Shown: positions 1 to 10,964 of the stretch, in pieces | Numbering within the stretch: the stretch's first letter is position 1 | Layout: every line of letters begins with the position of its first letter | Assembly (NCBI GenBank): GCA_035610835.1 | Contig: CM069455.1 | Location: 51,626,639 to 51,690,638, forward strand | Origin: Ophiura sarsii | Taxonomy: Eukaryota; Echinodermata; Ophiuroidea; Amphilepidida; Ophiuridae | Reading direction: 5' to 3' | Length of the DNA: 64,000 bases | The notes under the pieces: model-generated | Told to the model about the DNA's origin: nothing | Database searches by the model: none | Seen by the model: only the letters and a program-made list of their open reading frames with translations | Translations under genes and position numbers: made by a program

Positions 1-243
1 GATTTTTGATTGATACCTCGCCACATTTTCAAGGCAGTGGCTGAGCACTGAAAGAAGGCATGGTTACAAATGTGGTATCATTGTAAAGAGGAACACGTCA
101 GCTTTCCACCGATATGCAACACTATGAATATCATGAAATTTCTGAAACATTGGCGATTGAAACACATTTCCAAACTTTTTTTAACACGTTTATCTTGACC
201 ATGTTTTAAAAGAGATCCTCCTTAACCGTTCACTTTTTCTCAG

Positions 244-466
244 ATATCTCATCTCCCTCTCCGGAGCATTAGCCATACTGAACGCAGTACCGTGTTACGC
301 CTTGGACGGCCAGTATATCTGTATGGGGTTCATGGAACACTATGCCTCGAAAATATTCTCAAATCCAACCGAGAGAAAATTGATTTATGATTTGACTCTT
401 CTGTTTGGGACATTATTACTTGGTGCTAATGTGATTGTTGCAATGTATACACTCATATTTAGGTAG
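244..466 (+). CDS. MBTPS2: MBTPS2 (S2P) terminal coding exon, partial gene
   Basis: Last coding exon of membrane-bound transcription factor site-2 protease, the Golgi intramembrane zinc metalloprotease that releases SREBP and ATF6. A pyrimidine-rich acceptor ends in CAG at 241-243; the exon then completes one codon, encodes 73 residues and stops with TAG at 464-466. Near its start it carries SLSGALAILNAVPCYALDGQ, the conserved C-terminal S2P motif: the N-x-V-P stretch followed by LDG, whose Asp is a zinc ligand in this family. A second hydrophobic segment (about residues 50-73, with LLFGTLLLGANVIVAMY) matches the last membrane helix. Upstream exons lie outside the window; 1-243 looks intronic. 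The identification rests on recalled family sequence; the LDG motif and the position at the protein end make it strong. Confidence 0.88.
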
Positions 467-885
467 CATTTGGGGAAGGGAAGGGGTAGGGTTTTTTTTT
501 ATTTAAGGGGAGGGAGTTGTAGGTTTGCAGCTTTGATAGGGCATTAATTTCTATATTTTTGTAAATGTGTATTTCGTCGCTGTTCTGTCAAAACCTTGCG
601 TGTTTTCCCGCCCTTCAACATATATAAAGTAAAAACTGCCTAAGGGTTATGCATAGGAAGTGTTGCTTTATACATGTTCAGGGCATACAGTTTTAATAGA
701 TGTGGTTTGGCCCTTAAACATGTTTAGAGCAGACTGCCCAAAGGTTATACATAGGAAGTATTCTTTATACATGCTAAAAGGCCGGATGGAGATCTAGATA
801 CAAGGTTTTGACAGAACAGCAATGATTTGTTGATTGTGTGAAATGGATTGGAATTAATTTCAAATGTGTCAAAAATGGTTTGACA
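467..885 (+). other. MBTPS2 3' flank / probable 3' UTR
   Basis: AT-rich sequence following the MBTPS2 stop codon. It presumably begins with the 3' UTR, but I see no canonical AATAAA close to the stop. A short motif near 'gttatgcataggaagt' occurs twice (about 644 and 738). Confidence 0.4.
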
Positions 886-1512
886 TAGTAAATGAAACAA
901 GACAAGTCAAAATTATTTTAGAAATAGAGTGAGAATACAAAAGCATCTATCTCATAGTGGAAACAATTTTAGTACTCAGGGGGGTTAGGGTTAAGCTTCA
1001 ATCCATCATTCAATGGATCACCAATCAGATATTATCTATACTTGGGATCCGTTTGAACCATTGTTAATGATTTCAATCCTTTTCACAATTTGACACTTCC
1101 ATTTGTTAATGAAATCTGAGGACGACTCATGTATGGGTCACTCTCTGTCTGTTCCGTGTAGTATTTACATTTCAATTACCGTAAGTGCCTTTTATATTTA
1201 GTAAATGAAACAAGACAAGTCAAAATTATTTTAGAAATAGAGTGAGAATACAAAAGCATCTATCTCATAGTGGAAACAATTTTAGTACTCAGGGGGGTTA
1301 GGGTTAAGCTTCAATCCATCATTCAATGGATCACCAATCAGATATTATCTATACTTGGGATCCGTTTGAACCATTGTTAATGATTTCAATCCTTTTCACA
1401 ATTTGACACTTCCATTTGTTAATGAAATCTGAGGACGACTCATGTGTGGGTCACTCTCTGTCTGTTCCGTGTAGTATTTACATTTCAATTACCGTAAGTG
1501 CCTTTTATATTT
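886..1512. repeat. 313-bp tandem duplication, two copies
   Basis: The segment starting 'tagtaaatgaaacaag' at 886 is repeated at 1199 with about 313-bp spacing and almost no differences (for example gtatgggtc versus gtgtgggtc near the end). Near-identity implies a recent tandem duplication or an assembly duplication. Each unit holds a short TTAGGG-like stretch. No gene is seen. Confidence 0.9.
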
Positions 1513-1649
1513 GGTGAACCTGTAGATCTTCAAAGACAGATAATCGTCTGTCTATTGAAATGTGGTGACAAACAAAACAAAGGGAAACTATTTCTGTGTC
1601 CCTCACACTTGTATGACTCTGATATACACCTAGCACATAAAGTCCCTGC

Positions 1650-2118
1650 TCAGGTGCTTTGAGGTTGACTAATTCAAAATATATAATCGGTACCAAAAAT
1701 CTGAGATATACATTAAATGAGCAAATTTCTTCTCCGCAGTTTGATACCTCATTTAACAAAATCGAATGGATTTAGTGATAACCGCAATGTGCGGGACAAA
1801 GGGTGTATCTGGCTGTGAAGAATACAAGTCTTAGCTGATAAGCTGTGAGTTTTTCAATGACCGCGGATGCAACAGTCATCTCAACTGTCACGTTCAGATA
1901 GCACACAGTTATCACACACAAATCAATGATTTCCTATACCTAGTGCCACTTTTCTGTTGCATCCGCGGTCATTGAAATCGACATAACTTTAAAAGTATCC
2001 ATTCGATTTTGTTGAATGAGGTATCAAACTGCGGAGAAGAAATTTGCTCATTTAATGTATATCTCAGATTTTTGGTACCGATTATATATTTTGAATTAGT
2101 CAACCTCAAAGCACCTGA
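1650..2118. mobile_element. Foldback (MITE-like) element with about 118-bp inverted arms
   Basis: The arm at 1650-1767 is repeated in reverse complement at about 2000-2118, and an inner pair (accgcggatgcaacag near 1860 and its complement near 1955) extends the hairpin. The short ORF reading through it (1505-1759, - strand) is only the arm translated. No transposase. Confidence 0.8.
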
Positions 2119-2204
2119 AACAATGTATTTCACATCGGGTGAACATCACATGACTTTCAAGTCACATGACCACTCAGTCATATGATCAATGTGTCATCTG
2201 TTCG

Positions 2205-2290
2205 CTCAGGTCGATTTTTTGACCTATCGGGTTATACGACGTTCTCCGATAGGTCGATGAATCATCGACCTATCGGGTTCAAAGGGTTAA
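2205..2290. repeat. Short palindromic cluster with CGACCTATCGG-type repeats
   Basis: Three copies of a 'acctatcggg' or complementary 'ccgataggtcga' word in 80 bp form small hairpins, followed by 'ttcaaagggttaa'. The phrase 'gggttcaaagggttaa' recurs near 3,627, suggesting a shared repeat end. Confidence 0.55.
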
Positions 2291-2399
2291 ACAATGCAAC
2301 GTCCAGACAGCAGCTAAATCAGCGCCAAGTTGCGACATAAACCAACATGAACAAACATACAAAACCCCTATTATAGTAACCCCCTAAATAGGCAATGTA

Positions 2400-2520
2400 G
2401 ACAAGTGCCTTGCCCAAGGACACAAACACATTGGCACCATCGGGGCTAGAACTCACAACCTTATGATTAGGAGACCGGCAACTAATCCACACATGCTCTA
2501 CCGCGTGATGAACTACTTAG
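2400..2520 (-). mobile_element. tRNA-derived SINE head (- strand)
   Basis: Read on the - strand, an A-box-like 'cggtagagcatg' is followed about 40 bases later by a B-box-like 'ggttgtgagttctagcccc'. This pol III promoter spacing is typical of tRNA-derived SINEs. The cloverleaf is degraded, so it is not a working tRNA gene. Family assignment is not possible by eye. Confidence 0.55.
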
Positions 2521-2800
2521 TATTCTGAATATATTTTCCGTCAATTGCCATGATGACTGTGGACAATAAATATAACATGTTCAAAATTCCCTGCCGGTGA
2601 ATGTCCTTGCTTATTTTTGGTTTGGGACATTCGCCGGTGGTTGTTAATAATTGTTGTTATATTGTCTATTGTAAACACCGTGGGTTGGTAAACCGCTTTA
2701 TATTATATTATATATATGATATAAAACATTATATGTTCAAAATTGTTTGAAACATTATCATTTTCTACATTTCCACATTTTGTCCCATTAGTTTTTATCT

Positions 2801-2951
2801 GGTAAAGTCGCCAGTTTTCGATCTTTTTTCGGTCACTTCGCCGCATAGTTGATGCCCGGTATTGCTTTGAAATGGCGATGACCGATGCAATTACACGATT
2901 TTGGTGAAAGTGACCGAAAATAGGCGGTGACCGAAAACTGGCGACTTTACC
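2801..2951. mobile_element. 151-bp foldback element
   Basis: Terminal inverted repeat 'ggtaaagtcgccagttttcg' at 2801 and its complement ending at 2951; inner segments (ggtcacttcgccg / cggtgacc) also pair. Non-coding MITE-like hairpin. Confidence 0.8.
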
Positions 2952-5095
2952 CTATCACTATACAATACAATGTTGTCATAACAGACTTGCCAATAACCAA
3001 AATTGGTTACAGGGCTTTTCAACAAAAATGTTCAGCAGTTCCAAATTAGCAACAAATAATTATTTGGTTTTTATCTCTCCACACGCAAAAGTAATCCAAA
3101 AGTAGATACACGATTTGATACAAGCCTGCGTCAAGTATATGGGGCACATATGATACATGGTGTACTTGCTGCATTATGGCAATGCTGATCTACACACAGT
3201 TTAACAAATATAAGTTCCCGTTTAAATTATGCCTGATATTTCTAAAATGAGTTACTCCATTCAAAAGTTGTTAAATGATGTATTGAAGGAGGATGGTTAA
3301 GCAGGCATAGGTTTTCGTTGTGATTTGATGTCATTTAGCTGAAGAAAACAGTCAAAAATAGCGCAAAATTGGATGAATATGCAACACAATATGGCGCAGA
3401 TGATTCTCAGGTAGACAGGGATGCATTGTTTAACGGTCATGATTGGCAATTTTGGTGATAAAAACGGACGTTTTTATGTTATAAATAGGTTACGTTATAC
3501 GTGTAGTACAATGGCATACTGCCCTCTGTCATCGGTAACATATATTACGGATGATATAGGTGTACTATATTTAGCATTTTACCCCCGGAGAAGTCAGGGT
3601 GGGTGTACCGAACCCTTATAATAACTCCGGGTTCAAAGGGTTAATAATGTATTTGATTTGTAATGTTGTTACAATTCAGCCGGTTGGCTGCGATGACAAT
3701 AAAATTTAGACCTTTATTAAAAAAAATTTTAAATTTGAATACACATGCATTATCTACAATAAGGAGACAAAAAAAACCACCTGTTTTACGGGTGGACGGA
3801 CCTGTCAAGTAGGGTACATGTAGGTGGGTCAGGCCATTTTTACACACAATTTTACACACATTTTTACACACTTTTGCTCACAATATAGTATTTCAATTGA
3901 ATAATTTTGACATTTTTGAAATATTTTGGAATGACGCCTGCCGCATGTAAAGTATTAAGGTAGAATTGGTGAAGTATGTGGACATTTTGTGTGATTGTCC
4001 TGTCAAGGTTTTTTCACAATGTCTATGGTCAAGCGTTCGAAGCTCGCCTCCTTTAGTGTTACACACATATTTTGGCTTTCGTGAAATGATTTTTACTTGA
4101 CACATTTATATTTGCTTGTAAACCCCCTGAGGTAGTAAAAGTATACATTTTCTGAAAGGAAATTGCATGAGGAAACCAAATATGCCAGACCAAGGACTAA
4201 ATTGGTATGATTCACAATGTTTGGAAAATATCAGATTTTTAATTTGAGATCCATATATTTTTTAAACCTACCCCTATCATTATTTACTTTACATATTTGT
4301 ATTCCTTATGAAATTACCTATCAGATGATATATAATTGTCAAAGGTTACTACGTCGGTAAGGTAAATATCGGCTAGTGAATATCTCCAATTTTTATTTTA
4401 TATATTTTTAAAATTTGCAGAAATATTTGTTAAGGATGTACCCTTCCCTGATCCAAACTGCATTTCTGAATTCCTCTAGTTACAAGTTTTCCAAAAAAGT
4501 ATTCTTTTGCTATCATAGGATGAAAACCTTTTCTGTTATAGTCATTTTTATAAATCCGGTAAATTGAGGCTGATTATTTATGTTGACTTTTGTAGCGAAT
4601 AGGAAGAAAGCTGATGATCATGGTCTTATCCATAATTAATTAGTTGTTACAAATAGTTGACAAGTCTGTTGAACCACATACTTAGAGACTACTAAATATC
4701 CTTTAAAATGGGACCAGCATGGTGTTTGTAACATCAGGGGAAGACTAGTTATTAAAAAGAACAAAGCATGGGATTATCCCCATTGAGTTTGTACAGGCGG
4801 CACCCCTTCCGGCACCACCCCTGGCCCCCAAACTTCAAACAGCTGTATCCCCCTTCTGTATTACCTATAGGGTACCAATGCCATTTTGCAGGCAGATAGC
4901 TTGTCATTAGGGCTTTAAAATGATACCACATTTGTTGAGATAGCTTTTGTGGTTTTAAAAATATTTAAGGAATATGACAGCATGAAACTAAAAAGGAGGC
5001 GTGCTCATAACGTGTGACCATATACTATATAATTGGTAATTTTCGTGTACAGATATTTTCATGATTTTATAGTTTTCAAGGAAAATGTTGGTTCT
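2952..5095. other. Intergenic AT-rich stretch without a recognisable gene
   Basis: No exon, RNA or complete element recognised. It includes a run of 'ttacacaca' repeats near 3,840-3,870 and weak similarity near 3,040-3,100 to 17,190-17,235 ('tttttatctctccac'), so it probably contains decayed dispersed repeats. The short ORFs here have no family features. Confidence 0.5.
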
Positions 5096-5225
5096 ACCTT
5101 CATGTAAGGGTGTCACGAAACTAGTCTAGCGTGAAAACTTCATTCTAGGATTATAAGCTTTATTTATTATAATCCCTCAATGAAATCTTTACCCTAGACT
5201 AACTCTGCCTCCCTTACATGAAGGT
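5096..5225. mobile_element. 130-bp foldback element
   Basis: 'accttcatgtaaggg' at 5096-5110 is repeated in reverse complement at 5211-5225, with further internal pairing (tctag / ctaga). MITE-like, non-coding. Confidence 0.7.
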
Positions 5226-5369
5226 AATACCAAGATGTGCAAGACTTTTAATTTTGCAGTGTCTACATTAATTATAATGAAAAGAATATTTTGCATGTTT
5301 ATATTTTCTTGTTTTCATGTCCACTCGCGAAAATTAAACCCTCACAAAAATTACCACGGGTACAGTATA

Positions 5370-5541
5370 CAGTGGAACCTCGTTTAACACAAAGTTGCCT
5401 GGGCCATGCATTTTAGTTTGTGTTAACAGGAATTTGTGTTATCCAGTCATAATAATGGAAACATAAGCTTGGGACTTCAATAACACTTTGTGTTAATAGG
5501 AATTTTGTGTTAACAGAGTTTGTGTTAACGAGGTTCCACTG
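5370..5541. mobile_element. MITE with TA target duplication (Tc1/mariner-pogo type)
   Basis: The element starts CAGTGGAACCTCG and ends with the exact complement CGAGGTTCCACTG, flanked on both sides by TA (5368-5369, 5542-5543). The CAGT...CCTCG end and TA duplication are characteristic of pogo/Tigger-like members of Tc1/mariner. Inside are repeats of 'tttgtgttaacag'. At 172 bp it is non-autonomous. Confidence 0.85.
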
Positions 5542-6174
5542 TATCATTTTCATGGACAACTAGTTTGATAGGTATAATGATCATGGGTTTAACTATTGCA
5601 GCCCAAGATTACTCCATTTTGAGCCAATATAGAATATTAATATGAAGGGCTTGATGTAACAAAGAGGCAGAAATGTAGGTGTGCAATTCAATTGCCAACC
5701 GATTGTCCTTGGTTTTTTTCGTTGAGAGACGGTCACTAAAAATGCCAACTGCAATGATTCTTGATGTGCACTTTTCACTGTACAGTCCTAGACTGGGTCC
5801 CCACGTCCCTCTATATGGCCGCCATCTTTAAAAATGAGCAGGGGCCGTGTGTAAAATAGAGAATACAGAAGGATCGAGTCTAGTACAGTCCAACCCTTTA
5901 TCCGGACATGATGGGACCAAGCAATGGCTGGAAAAGTGGAAAATCTGGATAAGCGAATTATATGTAATTCTGCATTGACTGTCCTAAGCACTCGTAATTT
6001 GGACAATAGAAGGGTTGGGAATGAGGGGTATTTACAGTGACAATGTATTATGTAAGCACTAAACAGCACTACCAACTTCAAAAGACGGCCTTCAAATGCT
6101 TCAGAGTGTGAAAACCAGGCGTTTAGACTGTAAAAAACCTTATTTTCTTTGGGATCATTCAGCCAAATAACAGA

Positions 6175-6458
6175 CACTGCAAATTATGAGCGTTTACTTT
6201 TGGACTAACTAAAAGTAAACTCAAAAGTGAACGCAATACTAAACACTTATGTGAGCCCAACAACTAAGCTGTTTTCTACCCACCCTCAAATAAATAACTG
6301 TCCCATTATATCACAGATGGTGGAAACATCTGTGATTATATTCACTCACTCGGAGCGTGCTTTGAGGTCAATTGGGTGCAAAATGCAAGAAATGTTTAGT
6401 TTTACTTTTACGTTTACTTTTGTGTTTAGAATTGCGTTTACGCTCATAATTTGCAGTG
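6175..6458. mobile_element. MITE with CACTG termini (possibly EnSpm/CACTA-like)
   Basis: Perfect terminal inverted repeat CACTGCAAATTATGAGCG ... complement, flanked by AGA on each side (possible 3-bp duplication). CACTR ends and a short duplication fit EnSpm/CACTA, which is inference. A second, 3'-damaged copy lies at 52,588-52,885. Non-coding, about 284 bp. Confidence 0.75.
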
Positions 6459-6817
6459 AGAGTTATCCAGATAAAAGGGGGTCGGATAACTAGGGTTGAA
6501 ATTTAATTATCTTATTGTCAATGATCATGTTTCACTGTTATACATGTATGTTTATTATTTTATGTAAGCGCTCTAATCGTTGATTTGCTCTAATCGTTGA
6601 TTTCCTTGTGAGAGCGCTATATAAATGCTCACATATTGTTATTTCATATGACAAAACTTTTTTACTTTTTTGTATAAATACAAATTTGATTAAAACTGTA
6701 AACAGTAAAAATATGTCTTGTTTTCTATCTATTAAAATTTCTTTGACTCTTGCGAAACAATCCATAAAGAGCATCTCAAATAGTCGTTATTTGGTACACT
6801 GGTTCCTCTGGTATTAA

Positions 6818-7156
6818 AGGCATATTATGCGATCTTTTGCAGGGGGCACCCTCTATTCATGATTTTTTTTTAGAAAGTAGATTTTGTTACAGATTTACAT
6901 TTCTGATTATAAATCATGAATATATTCTGAGTTACAGAGCGATATGATTCCTAATTACTTCAAAATCATGGTTTACAGTGACACAGTTTATTCTCACTCT
7001 AAAACCAAGATTTTTAAGTAATTAGGAATCGTATCGCTCTAACTCGGAATATATTTATGATTTATGATCAGAAATGTAAATCTGCAAGAAAATCTACTTT
7101 CTTAAAAAAAACATGACTAGAGGGAGCCGCCTGGAATAGATCACATAATATGCCTT
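6818..7156. mobile_element. TTAA-flanked foldback MITE (AGGCATATTATG family)
   Basis: TTAA at 6814-6817 and 7157-7160 flank an element beginning AGGCATATTATG and ending CATAATATGCCT. The arms pair for more than 100 bp (for example 'gaaagtagatttt' with 'aaaatctactttc'). TTAA duplication is the piggyBac-superfamily signature; no transposase is encoded. Confidence 0.8.
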
Positions 7157-7324
7157 TTAAGTGAGATAGGTCCAAATCAGTAACTGATCGGCCAATATAT
7201 ATGAATCTACTATAGAAATGTAAAGCCTTGGATGTTGTCTGTCCTCCTTTACTGTTACCTACACTCAATGCATTGGATTACCCCCGCGGCTATGGTTTTT
7301 GTGCGTATCGGGGGAGGGGGGAAA

Positions 7325-7490
7325 ATGTACTATTTTATTGACCCCCCCAAAAAAATCGCCTAGCACCCCCTGGGATTCGATCGCTGGACCATCCGCACCA
7401 AAGTCTGTCCCTCTACTGACTAAGCTTAACTCCCAGCGCATATGCGGGCAGCAACTTCCTGTCCACATATGCCTGCGGTAGGTAGGTGAC
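7325..7490 (-). mobile_element. tRNA-derived SINE fragment (- strand)
   Basis: On the - strand, 'cttagtcagtagaggg' (A-box-like) is followed by 'gcgatcgaatcccaggg' (good B box), then a G-rich and A-rich tail near 7,310-7,350. The structure resembles the SINE at 18.1/62.3 kb, which also runs into a poly(G) tract. Confidence 0.6.
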
Positions 7491-7671
7491 ATCATCCGAG
7501 GCAATGCAGCAGTACGTGCGTGGAGATACAACTCAAATAAACAACTTCACATACACAACTGTATTTTTATGTTTGGTATTATTTAATTCTTCAAGCATAA
7601 TTGAGCAGTTTGACAATAGAAAATATATATACATTATCTTCTCAAATATAACTAGACAAAAATATACCAAT

Positions 7672-7740
7672 ATCGCTTCTTGGCCTTTTGTCCGAGATAA
7701 ATTGTGAAGAAAATATGTATATTAGTTTAATGAATCATAA
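7672..7740 (+). ncRNA. U2 snRNA 5'-domain-like fragment (pseudogene or SINE head)
   Basis: 'atcgcttcttggccttttg' at 7672 differs by one base from the 5' end of animal U2 snRNA, and the next 45 bases still resemble U2 (agataaa; tattagtttaat). Similarity fades by about 7740, so the branch-site region is altered and no full-length U2 gene is present. Likely a pseudogene or the head of an snRNA-derived SINE. Confidence 0.55.
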
Positions 7741-7852
7741 TAATATGTGTCATTACCTTACAAATGATTCTACACAAACCAAATGGAACAAGCATAATAT
7801 TGTTTTCAGGACAACAAAAACATAGCAAATCGAGAGAAAAAAACAGTCCACT

Positions 7853-8008
7853 AAAAATAACTCGCTCCGTCAGTTTCAAATTGATGTCAGCTTCAAATTG
7901 ATGGGGCTCATAATTTTAAATCGCATGAGGAAAAATAACTCGCTCCGTCAGTTTCAAATTGATGTCAGTTTCAAATTGATGGGGCTCATAATTTTAAATC
8001 GCATGATT
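7853..8008. repeat. 78-bp tandem duplication
   Basis: Two near-identical units starting 'aaaaataactcgctccgtc' at 7853 and 7931. Each unit itself contains the word 'ttcaaattgatg' twice. Confidence 0.9.
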
Positions 8009-8060
8009 GAACTATGAAACGCAAATCGCTCATGGCTATTTCATACATTGGAAGGGATTA

Positions 8061-8219
8061 AATCATGTTTCAGCGTAAATGTGCATCACCAATCTACAAC
8101 TTGTGTTCTGCGCATCAGTGTGTTTAAATGTCACACAGGCGCTGCCCTCATGAAATAAACCATGCAGACGACACTAACGCCGTTGTAGATTGGTGATACA
8201 CAAACGCTGAAACATGATT
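8061..8219. mobile_element. 159-bp foldback element upstream of LINE
   Basis: 'aatcatgtttcagcg' at 8061 pairs with 'cgctgaaacatgatt' ending 8219, and 'atcaccaatctacaac' with 'gttgtagattggtgat'. MITE-like; ends just before the LINE fragment. Confidence 0.8.
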
Positions 8220-8221
8220 AC

Positions 8222-10690
8222 TGAAGGACTGCCATACAGAAGATAAGCTAATGTCTGATCACCATGTTATTTGTTTCACATTAGACTTACCAAAACCAAA
8301 ACCTATGGAAATTACTTCTACTCTGCGCAAGTATTGTGATATCGACAAAGATAAATTTGTAAAATCTCTAGGTGAAGTTATTTCAAACCAACCATCTCAC
8401 ATTCGTCAAGATAGTAATGCCATGTTTGAGTGGTATGATTCTGAAATCAAATGTTTACTGGACACATACGCTCCTTCAACGACTCGTACACGCCTTGTAA
8501 AAAATCGAATGCCGTACTACAATGATTCAATTCACACCGCACGTCGTGAACGCCGTCAAGCAGAACGAAAGTGGAGAAAGTCCAAGTCCGAACTTGATCG
8601 TGAATTTTATTTAAATGCTAAACGTAATGTAAATTATCTCACCATGTCTGCAAAACAAGCATTCTTCAAGGATAAACTATCTTCTTGTTCAACTAAAGAT
8701 GTCTACCGCACTATTAACTCGCTTCTCAACAAAAATGTTCAACATCTACCATACTATGATTCTGCAATAGATCTCGCCAATCAATTCTCTTCATTTTTTG
8801 TCAATAAGATTGTGAACATCAGAAAGGAACTTGACAATGAAAATGTTAGTATTCCTGATCACTTTTGTGACTCTTCCCATGGAAATGTTCCTCCTCTTGA
8901 AGTGTTCAGACCAACTAATGAAATTGAACTTTTGAAAATCATCAATTCATCACCAAGTAAAACCAGTCGGTTGGATCCTATATCAACATGGTACCTCAAA
9001 GACAACCTGCCTCAACTTCTTCCTGTGCTTGCTGATATTGTAAATGTCTCTCTTTCTACCGGAGTCTTTCCCAAAGGAGCTCATTCTGCAATTATAAGGC
9101 CTCTACTGAAAAAGTCAACTCTTGATCAAAATACGCTGAAGAACTACAGACCTGTTGCCAATATAACTTTTGTTGGTAAATTAATTGAAAAGATTGCATG
9201 TTCACGTCTCACAGAACATATGGATTTGAACAATCTTGCAGACCCTTACCAATCTGCATACAGAGCACTGCACAGTACTGAAACAGCACTTCTAAAAGTG
9301 AAAAATGACATCATGTTTTCACTAGATGCTAATAGAGCTGTTCTTCTTGTGTTATTGGACTTATCAGCTGCATTTGACACGATTGATCACAACATTTTAA
9401 TTTCACGTCTTTCTGAACGGATTTGTGTCAAAGGAACTGCATTAAATTGGTTTCGTTCCTATCTAAATGATTGGTCTACCCAAGTGGATATAGCTGGTAA
9501 ACTCTCAGATCCAATCATCTCGCAGTTTGGTTTGCCACAAGGCTCTGTAGTCGGACCTGTTGGATATTCTGTTTATACCCTTCCAGTTGGTGACATTGCA
9601 AATCATCATAATGTGTCTCATCATAAGTATGCCGATGATACGCAGTTATACATATCATTTGATCCCAAAGTGCCGGGTGACCTTAACAGTGCAATAACTC
9701 GACTCCAAAAGTGTATATTTGATATTAAGAACTGGATGACTGCAAACAAATTAAAGATAAATGATAGCAAAACAGAGTTCTTTATTGCCGCATCTACATA
9801 CAATCGCAAACACCATCTGCCATCTGATATAACTCTTTCTATTGGAAATGAAAACATTCAACCTGTGAAGACCGTAAGGAATTTGGGTGCCTTCTTTGAT
9901 TCACAAATGACCATGTCATCACATATCACAAATGTCAGCAAAACGGTTACTTTCCATTTACGAAATATCGGCAGAATCAGGAAATATATTGATCAACCTA
10001 CATGTCAACATGCTGTACGTTCATTGATACTCTCACGTCTCGATTATTGTAATGGCCTTCTCTCTTCGCTACCATCTACTTACATCATTCGCCTGCAACG
10101 TTTGCAAAACTGGGCTGCACGTCTTGTGTTTGAAGTCGACCGAAAACATTCGCCTGGACCACTTTTAAAATCACTGCATTGGCTTCCAATACGCCAAAGG
10201 ATCATCTTTAAATTACTTCTGTGTGTTTATAAATGTCTTCATAACCAAGGACCAATCTACTTGTCAAATTGTTTATCATTATATGTTCCAAAGAGACCAC
10301 TCCGATCTTCTAATGACTATCTACGTCTTCAATACCCTATCACTAGAGTTCTAGCTGGTGATAGAACTTTCACAGTTTGTGCGTCAAAAGAGTGGAACAA
10401 GCTACCTATCTGTATTAGACAATCATCATCTACAAGTGTGTTCAAAAAAGCTCTTAAAACTCATTTGTTCCCTTAAACAGTTTTTCTGTTTATATTTTGT
10501 TTCTAATCTATTTTGTAATTGCTATAATATATTGTACGTACTATGCTCAAGTTACACTCACATTTTGTAGTTTAAGTTGTAATTTTAAGGTTTTATCTTG
10601 TAAGCGCTCTGAGCCTTTTGGAAATGGCGCAATTAATGCTTTCTGTATTGTATATTGTATTGTATTGTATGATTTAATCACTAAATAAAG
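8222..10690 (+). mobile_element. 5'-truncated CR1/L2-like non-LTR retrotransposon
   Basis: Contains an almost complete reverse-transcriptase ORF (8251-10476) but only the last few residues of an endonuclease domain, so the copy is truncated at its 5' end near 8,222. After the stop, a 3' UTR of about 200 bp ends in a TATTG-type microsatellite (about 10,645-10,675) rather than poly(A), as is usual for CR1/L2-group elements. The exact ends and target duplication are not clear. Confidence 0.8.
8251..10476 (+). CDS. LINE reverse transcriptase (CR1/L2-like ORF2, N-terminally truncated)
   Basis: An open frame of 741 codons. It opens with SDHHVI, the C-terminal motif of an APE-type endonuclease, showing that the rest of that domain has been lost. 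Residues about 290-560 form the reverse-transcriptase core: LLDLSAAFDTIDH with the first catalytic Asp near residue 370-376, GLPQGSVVGP near 430-440, and KYADDTQLY with the catalytic YADD at 460-463. The C-terminal part contains LDYCNGLLSSLP and LHWLPIRQRI, typical of CR1/L2-group proteins. The ATG at 8251 is simply the first Met after truncation. The frame has no stop or shift, so the insertion is fairly young, but it cannot be autonomous without the endonuclease. It would act in target-primed reverse transcription. Confidence 0.9.
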   Translation: MSDHHVICFTLDLPKPKPMEITSTLRKYCDIDKDKFVKSLGEVISNQPSHIRQDSNAMFEWYDSEIKCLLDTYAPSTTRTRLVKNRMPYYNDSIHTARRERRQAERKWRKSKSELDREFYLNAKRNVNYLTMSAKQAFFKDKLSSCSTKDVYRTINSLLNKNVQHLPYYDSAIDLANQFSSFFVNKIVNIRKELDNENVSIPDHFCDSSHGNVPPLEVFRPTNEIELLKIINSSPSKTSRLDPISTWYLKDNLPQLLPVLADIVNVSLSTGVFPKGAHSAIIRPLLKKSTLDQNTLKNYRPVANITFVGKLIEKIACSRLTEHMDLNNLADPYQSAYRALHSTETALLKVKNDIMFSLDANRAVLLVLLDLSAAFDTIDHNILISRLSERICVKGTALNWFRSYLNDWSTQVDIAGKLSDPIISQFGLPQGSVVGPVGYSVYTLPVGDIANHHNVSHHKYADDTQLYISFDPKVPGDLNSAITRLQKCIFDIKNWMTANKLKINDSKTEFFIAASTYNRKHHLPSDITLSIGNENIQPVKTVRNLGAFFDSQMTMSSHITNVSKTVTFHLRNIGRIRKYIDQPTCQHAVRSLILSRLDYCNGLLSSLPSTYIIRLQRLQNWAARLVFEVDRKHSPGPLLKSLHWLPIRQRIIFKLLLCVYKCLHNQGPIYLSNCLSLYVPKRPLRSSNDYLRLQYPITRVLAGDRTFTVCASKEWNKLPICIRQSSSTSVFKKALKTHLFP

Positions 10691-10964
10691 GGCAGGAATT
10701 CCTCCACTTTCATTGATTTTTTAAGTTGGAGCTATCATTTTGGAGTTAGGGAGTGCTATGACTGAGGGGGTATTAATTTTAATCACCTGATAAGTTACTC
10801 TTTTGAGCACAGTAGATCATTTCCAGTCAATCACAATATTGGGAAATGCAATGAAGAAACAAACGCACTATACATAAATGACTATGATTATAAAATGACA
10901 TCCTTGTTTAGTGAACAGTGCAATAGGCACTGCTTATGTATACCAGAGAACTTTCATAATACCA

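Noticed and set aside
5788..6177. 129-codon - strand ORF
   Set aside because: No family features; no exon signals tie it to a gene, and it runs into the CACTG MITE at 6,175.
7672..7740. Complete U2 snRNA gene
   Set aside because: Similarity covers only the first ~70 bases, with changes in the branch-site region; no Sm site or 3' stem-loops and no promoter element seen.
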